Shown here one piece after another: positions 1-12,486 of a stretch of DNA of 64,000 bases. Both the position numbers and the translations under genes were made by a program. The number at the start of each line of letters is the position of its first letter. Position 1 is the first letter of the stretch. Source of the DNA: Salvator merianae (lineage: Eukaryota; Chordata; Lepidosauria; Squamata; Teiidae). The DNA is taken from NCBI GenBank assembly GCA_003586115.2, contig QVOM02000001.1:18641723-18705722 (forward strand). Direction: 5' to 3'. The notes under the pieces are model-generated. The model had not been told where the DNA came from, ran no database searches, and saw only the letters and a program-made list of their open reading frames with translations.

Positions 1-499
1 GCTTGTGGGAAAATACATAATATGAGTAATTAAAAACAATAGGAATCCAGGGGTTGGGGAACCTCCCAGAGGCCATTGGCCTGAAGAAGGCACTGGAGAC
101 AGATTTAGCACCTTGCAAAGGGGGATGAAGGAAGGCAGTTGCCAAAAGGGGCAGCTGCCCTGAGGGAATTCTCACCTTAAGGTCAGAAAGTAGCCAAAGA
201 AGCTGGAGGAGGCAGTGACTGCAGTGTGGAAGTGGCAGAGGCAAGAAGAATGAGAACCCGCGTGCCAAGAAACTTTCTGCAAGCTCTTGCCTTCATTGGT
301 CGAAGCAGCCCCTTTCTGAACAGGCATCGCTTGAGGCACCTTTGAAGGGTCTTCACTGGTCTGATCGATGAAGGCAGGAGCTCACAGAGAGGTTTTCTGG
401 CAAGTGAGCTCTGCATTCTCTGTGTTTGTGCTTCTTCCATGCTGTTAATTGCTGCCTCCTCTGGCTGTTTCTGCTTCCTCTAACGGAGAGAGGGTGGGA

Positions 500-622
500 G
501 AGTTATATATGAAATATATTTTAAGTGCTTTGTATTTTTTTTGTATGCTGTGACCCGCCCTGAGACCTATGGGTGAAGGGTGGGATACAGATGTAATGAA
601 TGAATGAATGAATGAATGAATA
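500..622 (+). mobile_element. LINE 3' end with (AATG)n tail
   Basis: The segment contains GACCCGCCCTGAGACC and GGGTGGGATACAGATG followed by about six AATG units. This is the usual 3' end of squamate L2/CR1-like LINEs, where a 'cgccctgag...gtataaat' stretch precedes a short A/T-rich repeat tail. A related end occurs at 27270-27345. The internal part of the element is not recognisable to the left. Confidence 0.55.
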
Positions 623-819
623 AAACAATGTGATGTGTCTCTGCAAGGAGCTGTCCTTTCTGTCCCTCCCAGCTCTCAAATTCACTCTCGGAAGGTGGAA
701 AAAGTGCCCAGTAGCCAGAAAAATGGCGTGCGGCAATAGAAGATAGTTCACAAATATTAAAGTGCAGATTACTGAGAACGTTTTGTGCGAAAAGGCATTC
801 TAGGGTGCTGCAGTATACA

Positions 820-1290
820 GTAATAGAATCATAGAATCATAGAGTTGGAAGGGACCTCCAGGGTCATCGAGTCCAACCCCCTGCTCAATGCAGGATTCAC
901 TAAAGCATCCCAGACAGATATCTGTCCAGCCTCTCCTTGAAGACCTCCAGCGAAGGAGAGCCCACCACCTCCTGTGGTAACCTGTTCCAGTGACTGATTG
1001 CCCTTACGGTCAGGAAGTTTTTCCTAATATCTAGCCTGTATCTACTCCCTTGAAGTTTCATCCCATTGTTTCTAGTCCTTCCTTCTTGCGCAACTGAGAA
1101 TAGGGTCAATCCTTCTGCACTGTGACAGCCCTTCAGATACTTGAAAACAGCTATCATGTCTCCTCTCAGTCTTCTCTTCTGCAGGCTAAACATTCCTAGG
1201 TCCTTTAACCGTTCCTTGTAGGACGTGGTTTGCAGACCACTCACCATTTTGGTCGCCCTTCTCTGAACTTGTTCCAGTTTGTTTGTAATA
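820..1290 (-). mobile_element. CR1-type LINE, 3' end with ORF2 C-terminal tail
   Basis: Read on the minus strand, this 5'-truncated copy encodes the C-terminal tail of a CR1-like reverse transcriptase protein over 900-1247, with RLRGDMIAVFKYLKG, RLDIRKNFLTVRAISHWN, RLPQEVV and a terminal FKERLD. It ends at about 822 in the 8-base tandem ATTCTATG, the hallmark CR1 tail, preceded by the classic GTTGGAAGGGACCTCCAGG core (given on the + strand). The tail is open for about 115 codons, so this copy is relatively young. There is no RT core, so it cannot be autonomous. Confidence 0.85.
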
Positions 1291-1413
1291 GTTTATTTAA
1301 ACTGACATAAGCTGGACTTCCTAGTTCCACCGTAATGCTTAACCAGATTATTCTTGCCTGATCTGAGTCCTAAAAAAAAGAGAAACAAACCAGTCCTTCA
1401 TGGTAAGCTGTGA

Positions 1414-1660
1414 GGCTGCATCCACACTCATTTAAAAAGTGGCTCATAGGCATCTTAGAGTTGGTGGCATGTGGCAGCTAGTGTTTCTATCCTGCCTGTA
1501 GTCCACGTTAAAGGCCAGAAAATGCAGTTTGGAGCTGCATTTTCTGGTATTTAATGTGGGTTATTGGACCTGCGTTTAATGTGAACTAAAGTGGGCTGGG
1601 AACACTCAAGAGTGACAGCTGCCATCTCCAAGCCACTTGGAGGTGTGGCCTGAGCCAGTG
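1414..1660. mobile_element. MITE with GGCTGCATCCACAC terminus (diverged right end)
   Basis: The left end GGCTGCATCCACACTCA and the interior (GGCAGCTAGTGTT, CAGAAAAT, TTAGTGTGG-like) match the copies at 51264-51490 and 53895-54110. The opposite inverted terminus is not clear, so the right boundary is approximate. Confidence 0.5.
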
Positions 1661-2284
1661 ATCTGCTAATTAATGTATAGTCAGAGCTGAGGTATTTATA
1701 CAACAGAAATACAACATATAATTGCTGTTGCCTTGAACAGTGAAGGCGGTGGGTCAGGAGAGAAGACAGTCCCTCCTCAAAGGTTCTTGTTGTTTAAAGA
1801 ATCAGTCTATCCCTGATAGGAAACAGAGCAACAGATTGCCAATGGTGAACAGATGAATGAGACATCCAGTGTGCAGTGGTTCACATTAGATGAAACATTA
1901 TACTCTAAATGTCCTTCTCGATGTTGGGATTGACACATGCAGATTTTATGCAAACCTGTGCCTTCTTTTATCCACTGATTCTTGACAGTAGGGTGAAAAA
2001 GATCAGTTTTTTCCTTTCCAAAGAATGTAAGTTGTCATCCTACGATAGAACTCAAGTCGCTGTTGTACATGTATCCGTTGGTGGATTCTCAGCTGTGGTA
2101 TTGTCTGGGTAGAGAAGCTTGTTCAGTACCTGTCTTAATTTAGGGGTGCTAGGTTACAACTTCATTGTTCTTCTGGGTTTTTAAAGATGTAATTTTACAC
2201 CTCTATAGGGGGGTTGGTGGCTTTAATTTACAGTTCCTGTTTTAGTTCCAAGTTTCTGTGTTTGCTTGGTTAAAACATTTTTTC

Positions 2285-2559
2285 GTATCAAAGTCTCAGA
2301 GCAGTTTACTGTAAAATTCAAAGATTAGCTTAAAAACAGTTGGCAATGGCAGAATAAAAGAACACTATTAAAAACTGGGTAGAGGTCATGAAATAGATGT
2401 TCCTTTGCATTGGAAATACCTGGGCAAATAAATAAGTTTTTAACAGGCCCCTGAAAGAAATAATATTAGGGATCTCATAGATCTCTAAAGGGAGAGCATT
2501 TGAGTGTAAGCACCACTACAGAGAAGACCCTTCTGGCTAACAGTGCAAGATGACACTCA
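2285..2559. mobile_element. LINE-derived fragment, left part, interrupted by a MITE
   Basis: Contains wording common to squamate LINE 3' regions (CTCAGAGCAGTTTACTG, AACAGGCCCCTGAAAG, AGGGATCTCATAGATCTC). It breaks at 2560 and resumes at about 2949 with TTATATGTCAAGGATAAG and TTTTGAATCTGACCCGG. Similar text recurs at 8190-8600 and 14600-14800. Confidence 0.45.
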
Positions 2560-2948
2560 GGGCCTTTTCACACTTTCCACTGTGGAATGTTCTCAAGCAA
2601 GCGTTTCACAGTGGAACAGACCCTGCAGTGCAAAAGCCATTTGCACTGTGAGGCCTGGAACATCCCAGCAATGCAAATGCTGGTGGCCCATGCCATGCCA
2701 GCGGCTGGGGAAACTTATGGTTGTTGCCATGGCAAGTGGGAATGTGGTGTGACTGTGCAGCTGCAGCTGCAGCTGTGCTGCACAGCATCCACACCCGGAA
2801 GAGGGTGCGAATGCCGTGTACCGGAAGCAGTCCAGCTGCTCCTAGTACAGCTGTAGCCTGTTATCAATCACGAGGCCTTCCACACAGTGTGGATGCACAT
2901 CACTAGTGGGCATCTGCACACTCACTAGTAAAAATTGCGAAAAGGCCC
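2560..2948. mobile_element. GGGCC-TIR MITE, interior type A1 (inverted copy)
   Basis: Starts GGGCCTTTTCACACTTT and ends AATTGCGAAAAGGCCC, forming a terminal inverted repeat of about 14 bases. The interior is the reverse complement of the copies at 18319 and 36041 (ACTCACTAGT, TGGATGCACA, and TGCCATGGCAAG near the middle). There is no transposase coding. It splits an older LINE fragment. Confidence 0.6.
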
Positions 2949-3090
2949 CCAATGATTGGTGGTACCTGCAGCAAAATCTCCCCAAATATCAGGGAAAGCT
3001 GCTTAACAAGTTTCCAGGTTTCAAATTATTTAGGGCCTTATATGTCAAGGATAAGATTTTGAATCTGACCCGGTAGCAATTGTTTAAGCT
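2949..3090. mobile_element. LINE-derived fragment, right part
   Basis: Continuation of the fragment at 2285-2559, with the typical TTTAGGGCCTTATATGTC and GAATCTGACCCGGTAGC segments. Confidence 0.4.
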
Positions 3091-3894
3091 ATGTGTACAT
3101 GTGTTATGTTGCAAATGAAATTTTAAATGGATGTTGCATTTTGTTTCTATGCTTGTTACCCCTTAAAGCTTTGTCCGTGCATGCATATGCATGTGCGTCT
3201 AGTTGAGATTTTGTTCTTGTGGTTTTAGTCAGTTAATCTTTCTATCCCATCTAAAGAATTCATTTTATATAAACTTTATTTTATTTCTCATTTCTTTGGC
3301 AAAGGGTCTAATTTTTATGCTCTCCAGCACACATTTTTCTTCATGCTTTTCCTGAATCTTCAGAAGTTCTTTTGGTTATTTTTTAAATATTATTTTGGCA
3401 TGCAGTGGTGTACACGCGTTAGATTTTTGCATCACTATTTCTGCTGTTGAAGCTTGAAATTGAAGCACAGACCTCTGATGTGGACACTGTGGCCCAGTTT
3501 GTGATGGATATGGCAGCTGTGTTCCCAGGGAGGAGTCCTTTCTTTTGCTTACTGGCTTGCATTGGATATAGAAACTAGTTAGAGGCTTTGCAGAGAGCGG
3601 TCTGGGGAGGAATGAGTCATTGGCAAACGCATCGCACCCAGAAATGTCACTCTAGTAGTAGGCTTGACTTACAACCCTGGTCTCAGGCAGTGGGTGAAAT
3701 ATTTCCCATATTATACAGAGCTAACCTCGTGGGATGCTTGGCTAGCCAGTCAGTAGATGGGGATTGAATTGAGCCAGATGTCAAGCCTGAGTTTAGAGAG
3801 GAAGAGAATGCCTTTGAGTGTGTGCAGTGTACCACACAATCACCTGATAAAGGAGAGCTTACTGCAGACTTTAAGTCGATCTCATCTGAACAGA

Positions 3895-4425
3895 GGACCA
3901 ATTCACACTTGTTACTAGCAAGCGTCAAGGATGCTTGCTAGCCAAGTGCTTCTGCACTTTGCGGAGGCCCGAGCTAGTATCCAGCTCTCTGTAAGCTGTG
4001 TCTGCACTTACCTTGGCTGCAGTGCTGTGAATGGTGGCTGCAGCTGCGCAATGCCCCAATCACGCCTGCACAATCGGGCAATCGGGCCCACACGATGCCC
4101 CAACTGGGCCTGCACAATGCTGCGTGCCTGACCGTGCAAGCCCGATTGGGGCATCTCATGGGCCTGATCACACAGGCCAGATCGGCACATCACATGAGCC
4201 CGATTTCCTGATCACACAGGCCCGATCAGTGACTGCGCCTGCACATGCTTTGCAGGGCACTGCTGGTTGCCATAGCAGCAGCCAGGCACTTCCTGGCTGC
4301 TGTCATGGCAAGGATCAGGTAAGGCTGCAAATGCTGGTAGCCTGCTTCAGGTAAGAGTGCTGGCCACACAATGCAGACGGTGCAGATAATTATCCCATTC
4401 TAAAGTGGCAAGTGTGAAAACGGCC
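3895..4425. mobile_element. GGGCC-type MITE, interior type A2, with internal motif repeats
   Basis: The ends GGACCAATTCACACTT and AAGTGTGAAAACGGCC are inverted repeats. The right part (CACAATGCAGACGGTGCAGATAATTATC) matches 15965-16257 and, inverted, 34722-35201. The centre (about 4050-4235) is a patchwork of repeated TGATCACACAGGCC and CCGAT-GGGGCATC motifs on both strands. Confidence 0.55.
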
Positions 4426-5596
4426 AGACAGACTGCTGTGCTAAGAAACGCATAGGTATTGCCCCCTTTTAGCAGAAAAAGGCAGCTTTCCATGCCGACA
4501 GAATGTGGTCTTCCATCAGAGGGGTGACATTTAAGATTCCTCCCAAATGGCAATTTAGAAAAGCACCATTCGCTCTTGTCTCCCAGGTGTTTTAAGCGTT
4601 TTGTGGTAGCAATTAGTCTCAGAGAGGGTCAGGGCAGGAGAAGTGATTTGGCCAAGGAATGGAAGAGAAGCCTTCAGCATCCGAGGGAGAGAGCTGCCAC
4701 TGAGGCATAGACCCCTAGGCTGGAGAAATGCCCTAGCAAGTAAAAGGAGGGCCAGAAAGAGCAATTATGGAAGAGGATGGCAGAGCTGGGTAGAAGATGA
4801 ATGATTAATCCTTCCAGAACTACCACGAGGGTTGTAAAGACTGTTCCACTGCACCCTGTTTCATGTTACATTGCTACAGATAATGTTTGCCCTGTAATGG
4901 GGGGTTCTTTGGCTTTCAAGGTGAGAGGCTTGCCAAGGGCCCACCTCACTGCACGCTTCTTGCCTCATGTTTACAACAAATGACATGCAGCATCCACATC
5001 TAATCTCCTGCCATGTGAGTAAACGTCATGCAGCTTGCGCATGAAGTCCCTGCCACACTTCTGAGCCTGGGGCTAGGTTGGACTGTAGCCATGAAAGAGA
5101 GAGCACACAGTGTGTTTCTCACTGTGGTCTACGTTGCTACTGCTTGTGGGGCAATTAAAAACACACTTGTTGGATTGTGCCTTTTCGGGGTTACTCTGGA
5201 CGCTTGCAATGACTGGCAACTGAGCTAAGGATGCATAGGGCATTAATTTAGGACATATTCATAATCATGACATGTATTCTGTATTAATTTCCCACTTGTT
5301 CCAAAGGCTTTCTTCTAACCTGGAGTTGGATTTCTTTCCTCCCTTTTTCTTGTTTTAATTTAAACCCATCATTTTTTTTTTTGTCAAGAATAAATCCAAA
5401 GCAGTTCACCAGAAACAATGAATAAAACATCATGCAACAGAGATACAAATCTCTTGCTGCAATGAAGTCTGAGCAGTGTTTACAAAACTACAAAAGGACC
5501 AGTGCTCTGTTTCACAATTTCTTTGTATTGCTAAATTTGGAAAGGTTAATTGTGTCACAGCATTTTCATGTGCATTAATTACTTAATTAATTATCA

Positions 5597-5863
5597 GCCT
5601 GGATGGCTTTAAGCATGGATTACAGATTCATGGAGGTCAGGTGTATCAATGGCTAACAGAATGGATGCCTAGGTTGGAGAGAGAGGCAGGATGCCTCTCA
5701 AGGCCATTTGCAGGGAGTTGAGAGCAAGTGAAGGTTTGCCTTTTCATTCTGCTTGAGAATACCTAGAAGCAATTGGTGGACCACTGTGTGAGGCAGGATG
5801 CTGGACTAGTTGGTCTGTGGCTTGATCCAGCAGGGCTCCTCTTATGTTCTCTTATGTTTTTAT
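5597..5863 (+). mobile_element. CR1-type LINE 3' end (TTCTTATG-tail family)
   Basis: From GGATGGCTTTAAGCATGG through GGAGGTCAGGTGTATC, GATGCTGGACTAGTTGG and TGATCCAGCAGGGCTCC to a TCTTATGTTCTCTTATG tail. It corresponds, inverted, to the 3' part of the LINE at 60504-62135. Other copies are at 13379, 25180, 54210 and 57590. Confidence 0.75.
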
Positions 5864-7164
5864 GTACATCATTAATGCCTGATAACAGTACTCAAAAGTA
5901 CTTGAATTCAAAGTACTTACCTTGAATTCTGCATTTTTATTTAACCTTCTGTGGAGCCATGGGTCTCTAAACCAGAAAAAAATTGGAATAGTTGGGCTTT
6001 AAGCTGTGATTGGGTTTTAAGATTTAAGAGCCACAAAAGAAATTTTAAAATGCCAATATTTTGTTGGTGGTGTTTTATTTCCCCCAGATCTGCATAGGCA
6101 GATCTAATGACAATTTGAATAGAAAGACAGTGTTGACCTTAAAAAAAAAAATCCCCAAGCTACTTTGCCTTTTGTCTTAAGGAGCCAAGTGGCTCATTCC
6201 CTTTTCATTAGGGGCAGTTCTGCTTGAAGAACATTTAACTACATATTCTGGGTGAAGACTTGCTTTAGTACCGTTTACCATCTATTTAGTGCCAACAGTT
6301 TGCTAGGCGCTGAAAGGAACATTGAAGTGACAGTCCTTTTCCTGTGGGGATAACAATCTTAAAAAAGTTATATGCATTCTGCTGTTCAAAATCTTGGTGG
6401 GGTATAGCAAGCACTGCTGTTGCATGGTCCATAGCTGTGGGCTGATTTTGTAGTACAGAGACTGCTTGTAAAACTGCGTAACTGAAAAACCTTTGGCATC
6501 TGAGCCTAATTTCCTGCTTCTTGATAACAGTTCGGATTTTTACCTTCTTGTTGCTCAAGAATGTTCAACAAACTCTCCTTGAGAGTTGTAGGGGCTTTAA
6601 GCTTCAGGTCATTCCCCCCCCTCACCTTGAATGCTGCTACAGGGCGGTGTGTGTTGGGAACTTTCTGATTGGAACCCTCTGTTTGATTTCCCTGAAACAT
6701 ATTTTGATGCACAACAGAGCAAAGTACAGATCAGGGACATGGAAGGAAGGCTTCGGACTGGAGGGTTGGTTCCCCTTGCAGTCTTGATCCATGAACTGTC
6801 CCTGGCTGTGGGGTTAATGTTTGTAGCTCAATAAGCCTACTCTTAGGGAGGGGCACAGGGATATCTCTGTGGTTCTGATCTGGGATCATACAATATGATT
6901 TAACGTAATTTTGCTGTAGTTTGATAAAGTTATCGTTGAGGTGTGGAAAGGTTTTGCCCAAACTTATTAGGAAACCAGACCATTGCCTAGATGCCAAGCC
7001 ACAAAGGCTGCTTCCATACTGCAGGTCGCGGAAGCTGGCCTTGATTTGGATCAACGTTCTGCTCCCACCGGACCTTAAGTCTAAATGCTAGAGTGTGCCA
7101 AAAGTCAGCTGCCACTTGTGTGTTGGGTGGAGGCAAAGCAGCAATTGATGCCTTATATTGTTTG

Positions 7165-7235
7165 TCTAATTTATTTGTTTACATTTATTTCCAACCTTGT
7201 GTCAGATGGTCTCAGGACATGTTACATAATAAAGC
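7165..7235 (-). mobile_element. LINE 3'-end fragment
   Basis: TTATTTGTTTACATTTATTTCC followed by GATGGTCTCAGGACATG resembles the inverted LINE 3' end (poly-TTTA, then a cgccct/ctcagg core). Short and diverged. Confidence 0.35.
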
Positions 7236-7348
7236 AGAATAACATAAGCTGAATTATAATAACAAACACAGACCATTAGAATGTAAAAACAATGCAAATG
7301 TGGGGATGTGTGTGAGAAGACCAGGGTAAAGAGCTGTGTCTTCTATAA

Positions 7349-8025
7349 GGGCCTTTCTGCATGGTATGGGCTATCCTGTGCCACACTGGCCAGAGACAGG
7401 TAGCCTGGCCCACAATAGGCCAGGGCTACCCTTAGTGCACTCTAAGGGCTGTCTGCTTTGTAGGTAGCCCATCCTGGTTCAGCTTCACTGCCAACTGGGA
7501 GTGTTTTGGCTGGACATACAGAAGCAGCACGCTTTCAGCAGTGCTGTCCACACACACGGCCTGTTCGCACTTACCTGCCGGTAAGATTCCAGACACTTAC
7601 CAGACAGACCGGTCTGCACTCCACACTGCTATAGCATCAGGTAGCATCTGCAGCCAGTCCCAGACACTACTAGCTGTGGACAGCTAAAACACTGTCCACA
7701 GCTTGACTGGGAGCAGCTGGATGGCTCCCAGTTAGCAACATTCACACCCTTTTCTGTGTGCGAATGCTGCAAGTGGGTAGGGTGGTGTGGCTGCAGGTGT
7801 GCAGTTGTGTCCCACATCTTGATCACCAAGGCAATGACTGGATGTTGCTGCAGCTGCTGTTATGGCAGTCAGGCCTGCCATCCACACTTCAAGGCTGGTG
7901 GACTGCTTTAGGCTCTTATCAGTCCTTGAAGTGCAGATGGCCACCTCTATACCTGATCCCTTCCAGTCTGCTATGGTATAGCTATGCTATTCCCATACCA
8001 TACTAGGCTGTAAAGGGTGCACAGG
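7349..8025. mobile_element. GGGCC-type MITE block, probably nested
   Basis: Begins TAA GGGCCTTTCTGCATGG. A second terminus-like sequence, GGCCTGTTCGCACTTACC, starts at about 7559, and from there the interior matches A1 copies (TGCTATGGTATAG and AAGTGCAGATGGCC near the right). I could not find a clean right-hand inverted terminus, so one element is probably inserted in another. Confidence 0.35.
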
Positions 8026-8189
8026 CTCACAGGCCACTGGTCTGGTATACCAGCTAGAACAGTGCGTGGACTGCTTGCAAGCACATAGTCCACGGTTGAA
8101 GCAGGCTGTGGCACCATTCTCATGCCATGCCATGCCGCAGTGACTCGTCCTGTACAGATGGATTGGTCTGCTCGTGGGGGAAAGGATGT

Positions 8190-8600
8190 GACCTCTTGGT
8201 GAACTGATCCATAGTGTTCCAGGATGTCCCTGGAACTGACTTACTGCAGACATAGCTTGTCTAAAGTTATAAAGTGATGGAGCTTGACACACCTCAGAAG
8301 GGAGGTCATTCCACGATCTAGTCTTCCACAGTGATGGTTCTTTCATGTGTCCTCCAAAAGTAGCAGAATAGAGTCTCTCCAGAGAATCTTACTACGTAGG
8401 CAAGTCTGTATGGGAGGAGGTGGTCTCACAGATGTTTGGGCTCCAGGTTGCTTACAGCTTTACAATCTTGAACTGGACTTGGTAGCAGATTGGTCACCGG
8501 TGCTGTTCTTTTCAGATCAGAGTGGTGTGCATCTAGCCTGCAGGACCTGTAAGCAGCGTTTTTGCTATGCTGTGTGCCAGTTACTGCTTCCAAATCACAC
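8190..8600. mobile_element. LINE-derived fragment
   Basis: Shows GGAGGTCATTCCACGATC, TTGAACTGGACTTGGTAGC and CTGCAGGACCTG-like wording typical of the non-coding part of squamate LINEs. Related to 2285-3090 and 14600-14800. The strand is unclear. Confidence 0.35.
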
Positions 8601-9885
8601 CCCATTATTGCGTGAGTTGATGCTACTTTGGACTGTGGGCATTGCAACCTCCAGGCCCCCTTCAGCTGCAGAAAGGGCACAGGAGTAGGCCACAGTGAAC
8701 CCTGAAAATTAGCGGGATGTGAAGTTTTGCCACTAGAGTTGGCTTTTGATTGTCATCATCAGAAATCCAGTATTGTGAGAAGCCTGGTGGTTTTAAGTTA
8801 CAACCGAGCATAGCAGGTGACCAAAATGGGGGGAAAGGTGTTTTTGAATGGGAGAGTCTCCTTGCTCTATGCTTAGTGACTGCTGCTTGCAAGTGATGGT
8901 GTAACCTTTGCTGCTTGGCCTAATTCTAGCAACTATATTACTCAAGAGAGAAAGTACATAGGAAGTCAAACGAAAGCCTCTACTGCTTAAAGCTAAGTTC
9001 ATTCACTTGCTAACCTTGCCCCTTTGGGATGCAGAGGGAGGGAGCTGCCTGGGAGCCATCAAGAGTGAACCGTCAGGGGAGCTGTCTGGAAAGGGAGGTT
9101 GATAATAATCATTCTTTGCTCAGTGAGGTGTCTCAAGATCTCCGTTTTCATTCCTGCAGCAGACAGGAGGAGTCCTGGGTGAATTCTGGTGAGCTATTCA
9201 CCAATCCCAGCTGCGATTGTGGGTGGAATGTGGGTGCTGGAAGGCCCCTCTATGAATTTTAACTCTGTAGTTCGTTCACCGTGTGGCCTTGGACAAGCTC
9301 TTCTCCCACTCAGCCTTCTGTCTGCAGTATGGCTATACTAGAACCAGTCTACCTCAGAGGGAGTTGCAAGGATTTTTGAGAACTGAGCTGAGGTGGATGT
9401 ACTTCTTCAGATTTCCCAACACCCTTCCAAGCAGGCCTGAGCAGTTGCTAGTTTTGTCAACAGAGAGCAGAGAGACTTCCTGTATGGGTTGCCCTGAGTT
9501 ACCGAAACAATTGTTCTGAAAAATACACCCCTTGTGCTGGGGGACGGGGCGACGGGGATTCTACACCCTCACTAGCATTTTTATGGCAAAAGTGACAACT
9601 CTGGCAGTTCTGTTATCTTTGTGACCCACCTGCCTTTTTCCTAGTCAGTGTTATTTGAGCATGCTGGAGGAAGCCTGTTAAGTGCAAATATATCCATCTG
9701 GATAGACAGCAGACGAAATCTACCCTTTCACCCCGTGTGTGGTGGCAGCAGGGAGTTTGAGATGGGGAGCCAAGCCAAGCTTAGCCAGAAGGTTTGTGTC
9801 ATGCTGAGGGTCTTTGAAATATTTCCACGGCTGCCTCCACATTTCATGTGCTGCGTGCAGCCCTTTGGCTCTGTGAGTAAGAGAG

Positions 9886-9892
<7 letters not shown>

Positions 9893-9932
<40 letters not shown>
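9893..9932. repeat. Compound microsatellite (GT)n(GA)n
   Basis: About nine GT units pass directly into about eleven GA units. This low-complexity run creates long spurious reading frames on both strands. Confidence 0.95.
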
Positions 9933-10803
9933 TGCACACATGTAAGTGAATGTAAGCAAGGCAGCAGCAAAGGGAATTAGCCAGCCGTGAAATTGCCCAT
10001 TACAGTTGTCAGCCAAGCCAATGGTATGCTCCTGGCCTGGGCTGCGGATGAATCCCTTGCACATTTTTTCAGTGAGAGACATTGTTGCTTGCACACTAGC
10101 TTTGGAAGAAAGCTGCAGGGATTGTGGGCTTTCATCTCCAGTGGGCAGGAGAGAGAGAAAATTGTATTTCACAGGCAATGAGCAGAGGTAGTTGGTTGCC
10201 ACCAAATCTCTGTTTGTGAGTGTTGCATCTTTAAATTCTAGAAACTAAAGAGCAGAAGAGCGTTGCAAATAAGCCATGACAGCCAGTATGAACTTCTCCC
10301 ACGGGAACAGTGCAAAGTATGCACCCTTGTGTCCCTGGGCCCTCCTTCATGGCATCTAAAATCATGAGAAACCATAAAGCAGGTGGTTCTTGCATGAGAT
10401 TTGAGGCAGATGATCAATTGATAGCCTGTTCCTGCTCTAACACATGAGTTTCCCTCCCATTGACAGCCACAGTCTGCCAGTTACCAGATTTTTATGTTTT
10501 TCTTTTTAACTGAAATGCACATACATTTAAAAGGAGGAAGAAATGTTTGCCTCTTCCCCTGGCCTTGTTAGCTAAGAAAGTATTTAGCAAAATCCCATTT
10601 CTCACAGTGAAGGACTGAGCAGGTCTATGTTGGTCAGGAAACCACTTTTTCCCTTGCTTTATGGTGAGGCCTGGTTCTTGACAGAGGGATGGGCCTTGTT
10701 AACAAGCAGGATTTTGCCATCACAGAGAGAGTGAGGATACAAAGTACCTGTGTAGTGACTGGAATGGATTTTCCTAGTTTAAACCAATAGTCAACATACA
10801 ATC

Positions 10804-11131
10804 AGGGGTGTGATCAGACAGGGCTTTTTCCAGTCATCTAAAAAAAGCCTAACAAACAGTTGTCCAGTTATATGGTTGAGAACCTATCTTATTTTGCCAC
10901 ACACTGGAGTCTATATTCACCTCCGAGTCAGGCAAAACCTACCCTGACTATAGGTACTCTCCAGTGATTATATAGTTTCCTGCTTAAAGAAAGAAATGCC
11001 TTCAGAGCTATGAAATGTTGAAGAGGCAACCTTTTTCAGTCTTCAAGACAGGGTAAGAAGAATATAAGGAAAAAAAATGTCTGTCGTTCGCCCAGAGGAC
11101 ACCTCTTCAAGCATGTCTGATCACACCCCAG
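10804..11131. mobile_element. MITE with GGGGTGTGATCAGACA termini
   Basis: The left end GGGGTGTGATCAGACA at 10804 is the exact reverse complement of the right end TGTCTGATCACACCCC at 11116-11131. The 328-base element has no coding capacity. The terminus is unlike the GGGCC family, so this is a separate DNA-transposon family. No convincing target duplication is visible. Confidence 0.7.
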
Positions 11132-11719
11132 GTTAACCACTATGGGGGAACATGGCTGTTCTAGATCAGGATCAGAATTGTTCCAAATGTCCTTAAAAGA
11201 AGATAAAATATTATGTTTTCTGATACTATATCCATAGCTTTTTAAAATGCTGTTGGTATTGGCATAAGATTTTGTTTTCTTTTTTTTTCAAGTTTAATTT
11301 CAACTCTTTTCTTGTGTATACTGGTATATAGATTATATATAGAAATGTCTATGTATGTATTTTATACATACATTTATTGATAAATTATATGTAATCGCTT
11401 TTTTCTTTCTCTTGTTTCATTTGATTTTTTTTCTCACCTTTTATGTTTAAATTTTATGAAAAAAGTAATTAAAAGAAAAAAAACTTTTAAAAAGCATGGA
11501 CTCCAGCTCACATGATCCATAAATTAGATCATTTGAATGAACTGGTCTGGAAGAAAGTTGGCATAAGTATCAGAAGCCAGGATTTGTTAAGGCTACCAAT
11601 AATTAAAGGACTTACCACGAGCTATCAGGCACAACTATTGTGTGTTACCTCTTGAGTTATTGACAGGGTTGCCACTGATTTCCAGGTTATGATTGGGAAA
11701 TGCGAGTCATGCACACATA

Positions 11720-11870
11720 TCATAGAATCATAGACTCACAGAGTTGGAAGGGACCTCCAGGGTAATCGAGTCCAACCCCCTGCTCAATGCAGGATTCACT
11801 AAACCATCCCAGACAGATGTCTGTCCAACCTCTCATTGAAGACCTCCAGCAAAGGAGAGCTTGCCACCTT
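11720..11870 (-). mobile_element. CR1-type LINE 3' end (short)
   Basis: A second copy of the CR1 3' end on the minus strand. The + strand shows CATAGAATCATAGACTC, then GTTGGAAGGGACCTCCAGG and the CAACCCCCTGCTCAATGC block, matching 822-960 almost base for base. It is truncated within about 150 bases. Confidence 0.85.
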
Positions 11871-12486
11871 CACCAGGTACCCTATGCCATTTCTTTGGCC
11901 GGCAGAAAGGCACAATATTGCTCTCATCAGACAGGCTTGCTTTTATGTTCTTAGCAATGCCTGCCTGCCTACCTGTGCTCAGTCCACACAGTAGAAAGAC
12001 CCTACAAGTTGCTAATGCTCTCTTTCCCCACAGAGAAATTAGGCCTATAAAGATAACCTTGAACTTTTCCCTGCTGCTTAGAAAAAGCCGCGAGGAAACA
12101 CAAAACATTACCCAGGTTTTCCTCTGTAAGTTTGGGTTTCTATTGTATTAGAATAGTGTTCATAGATTCTGGGCAGTCTTTTGTTACATATTTTCAACTT
12201 AAGAATATAACAGCATCTGGAATTGCTAATTCATATGATTTTCCAAGTTTTGTTTGGGTTTTTTTAAACAGGAACCTCCACTTAAATTTGTACTGGTGAA
12301 ACTGAACTTCTGAAGGGAAGAGTTACAGATAGGGCATAAGTTTTACAGGCAGAATGCCCCCTGAAAGTGGACCTCAGGAAGCAAAGCATTCCCCACCAAC
12401 AGAAAACCAGGTAAAGGAAGTTAGCCTAGCTATTTTGGTGGTAGAATATATTTTGTCTGAGGAACTGTTCAGTTATGGAAATTTCT

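Noticed and set aside
9720..10205. Minus-strand open frame of 161 codons with SLSLSLSHTHTHT
   Set aside because: The frame is kept open by the GT/GA microsatellite and shows no domain.
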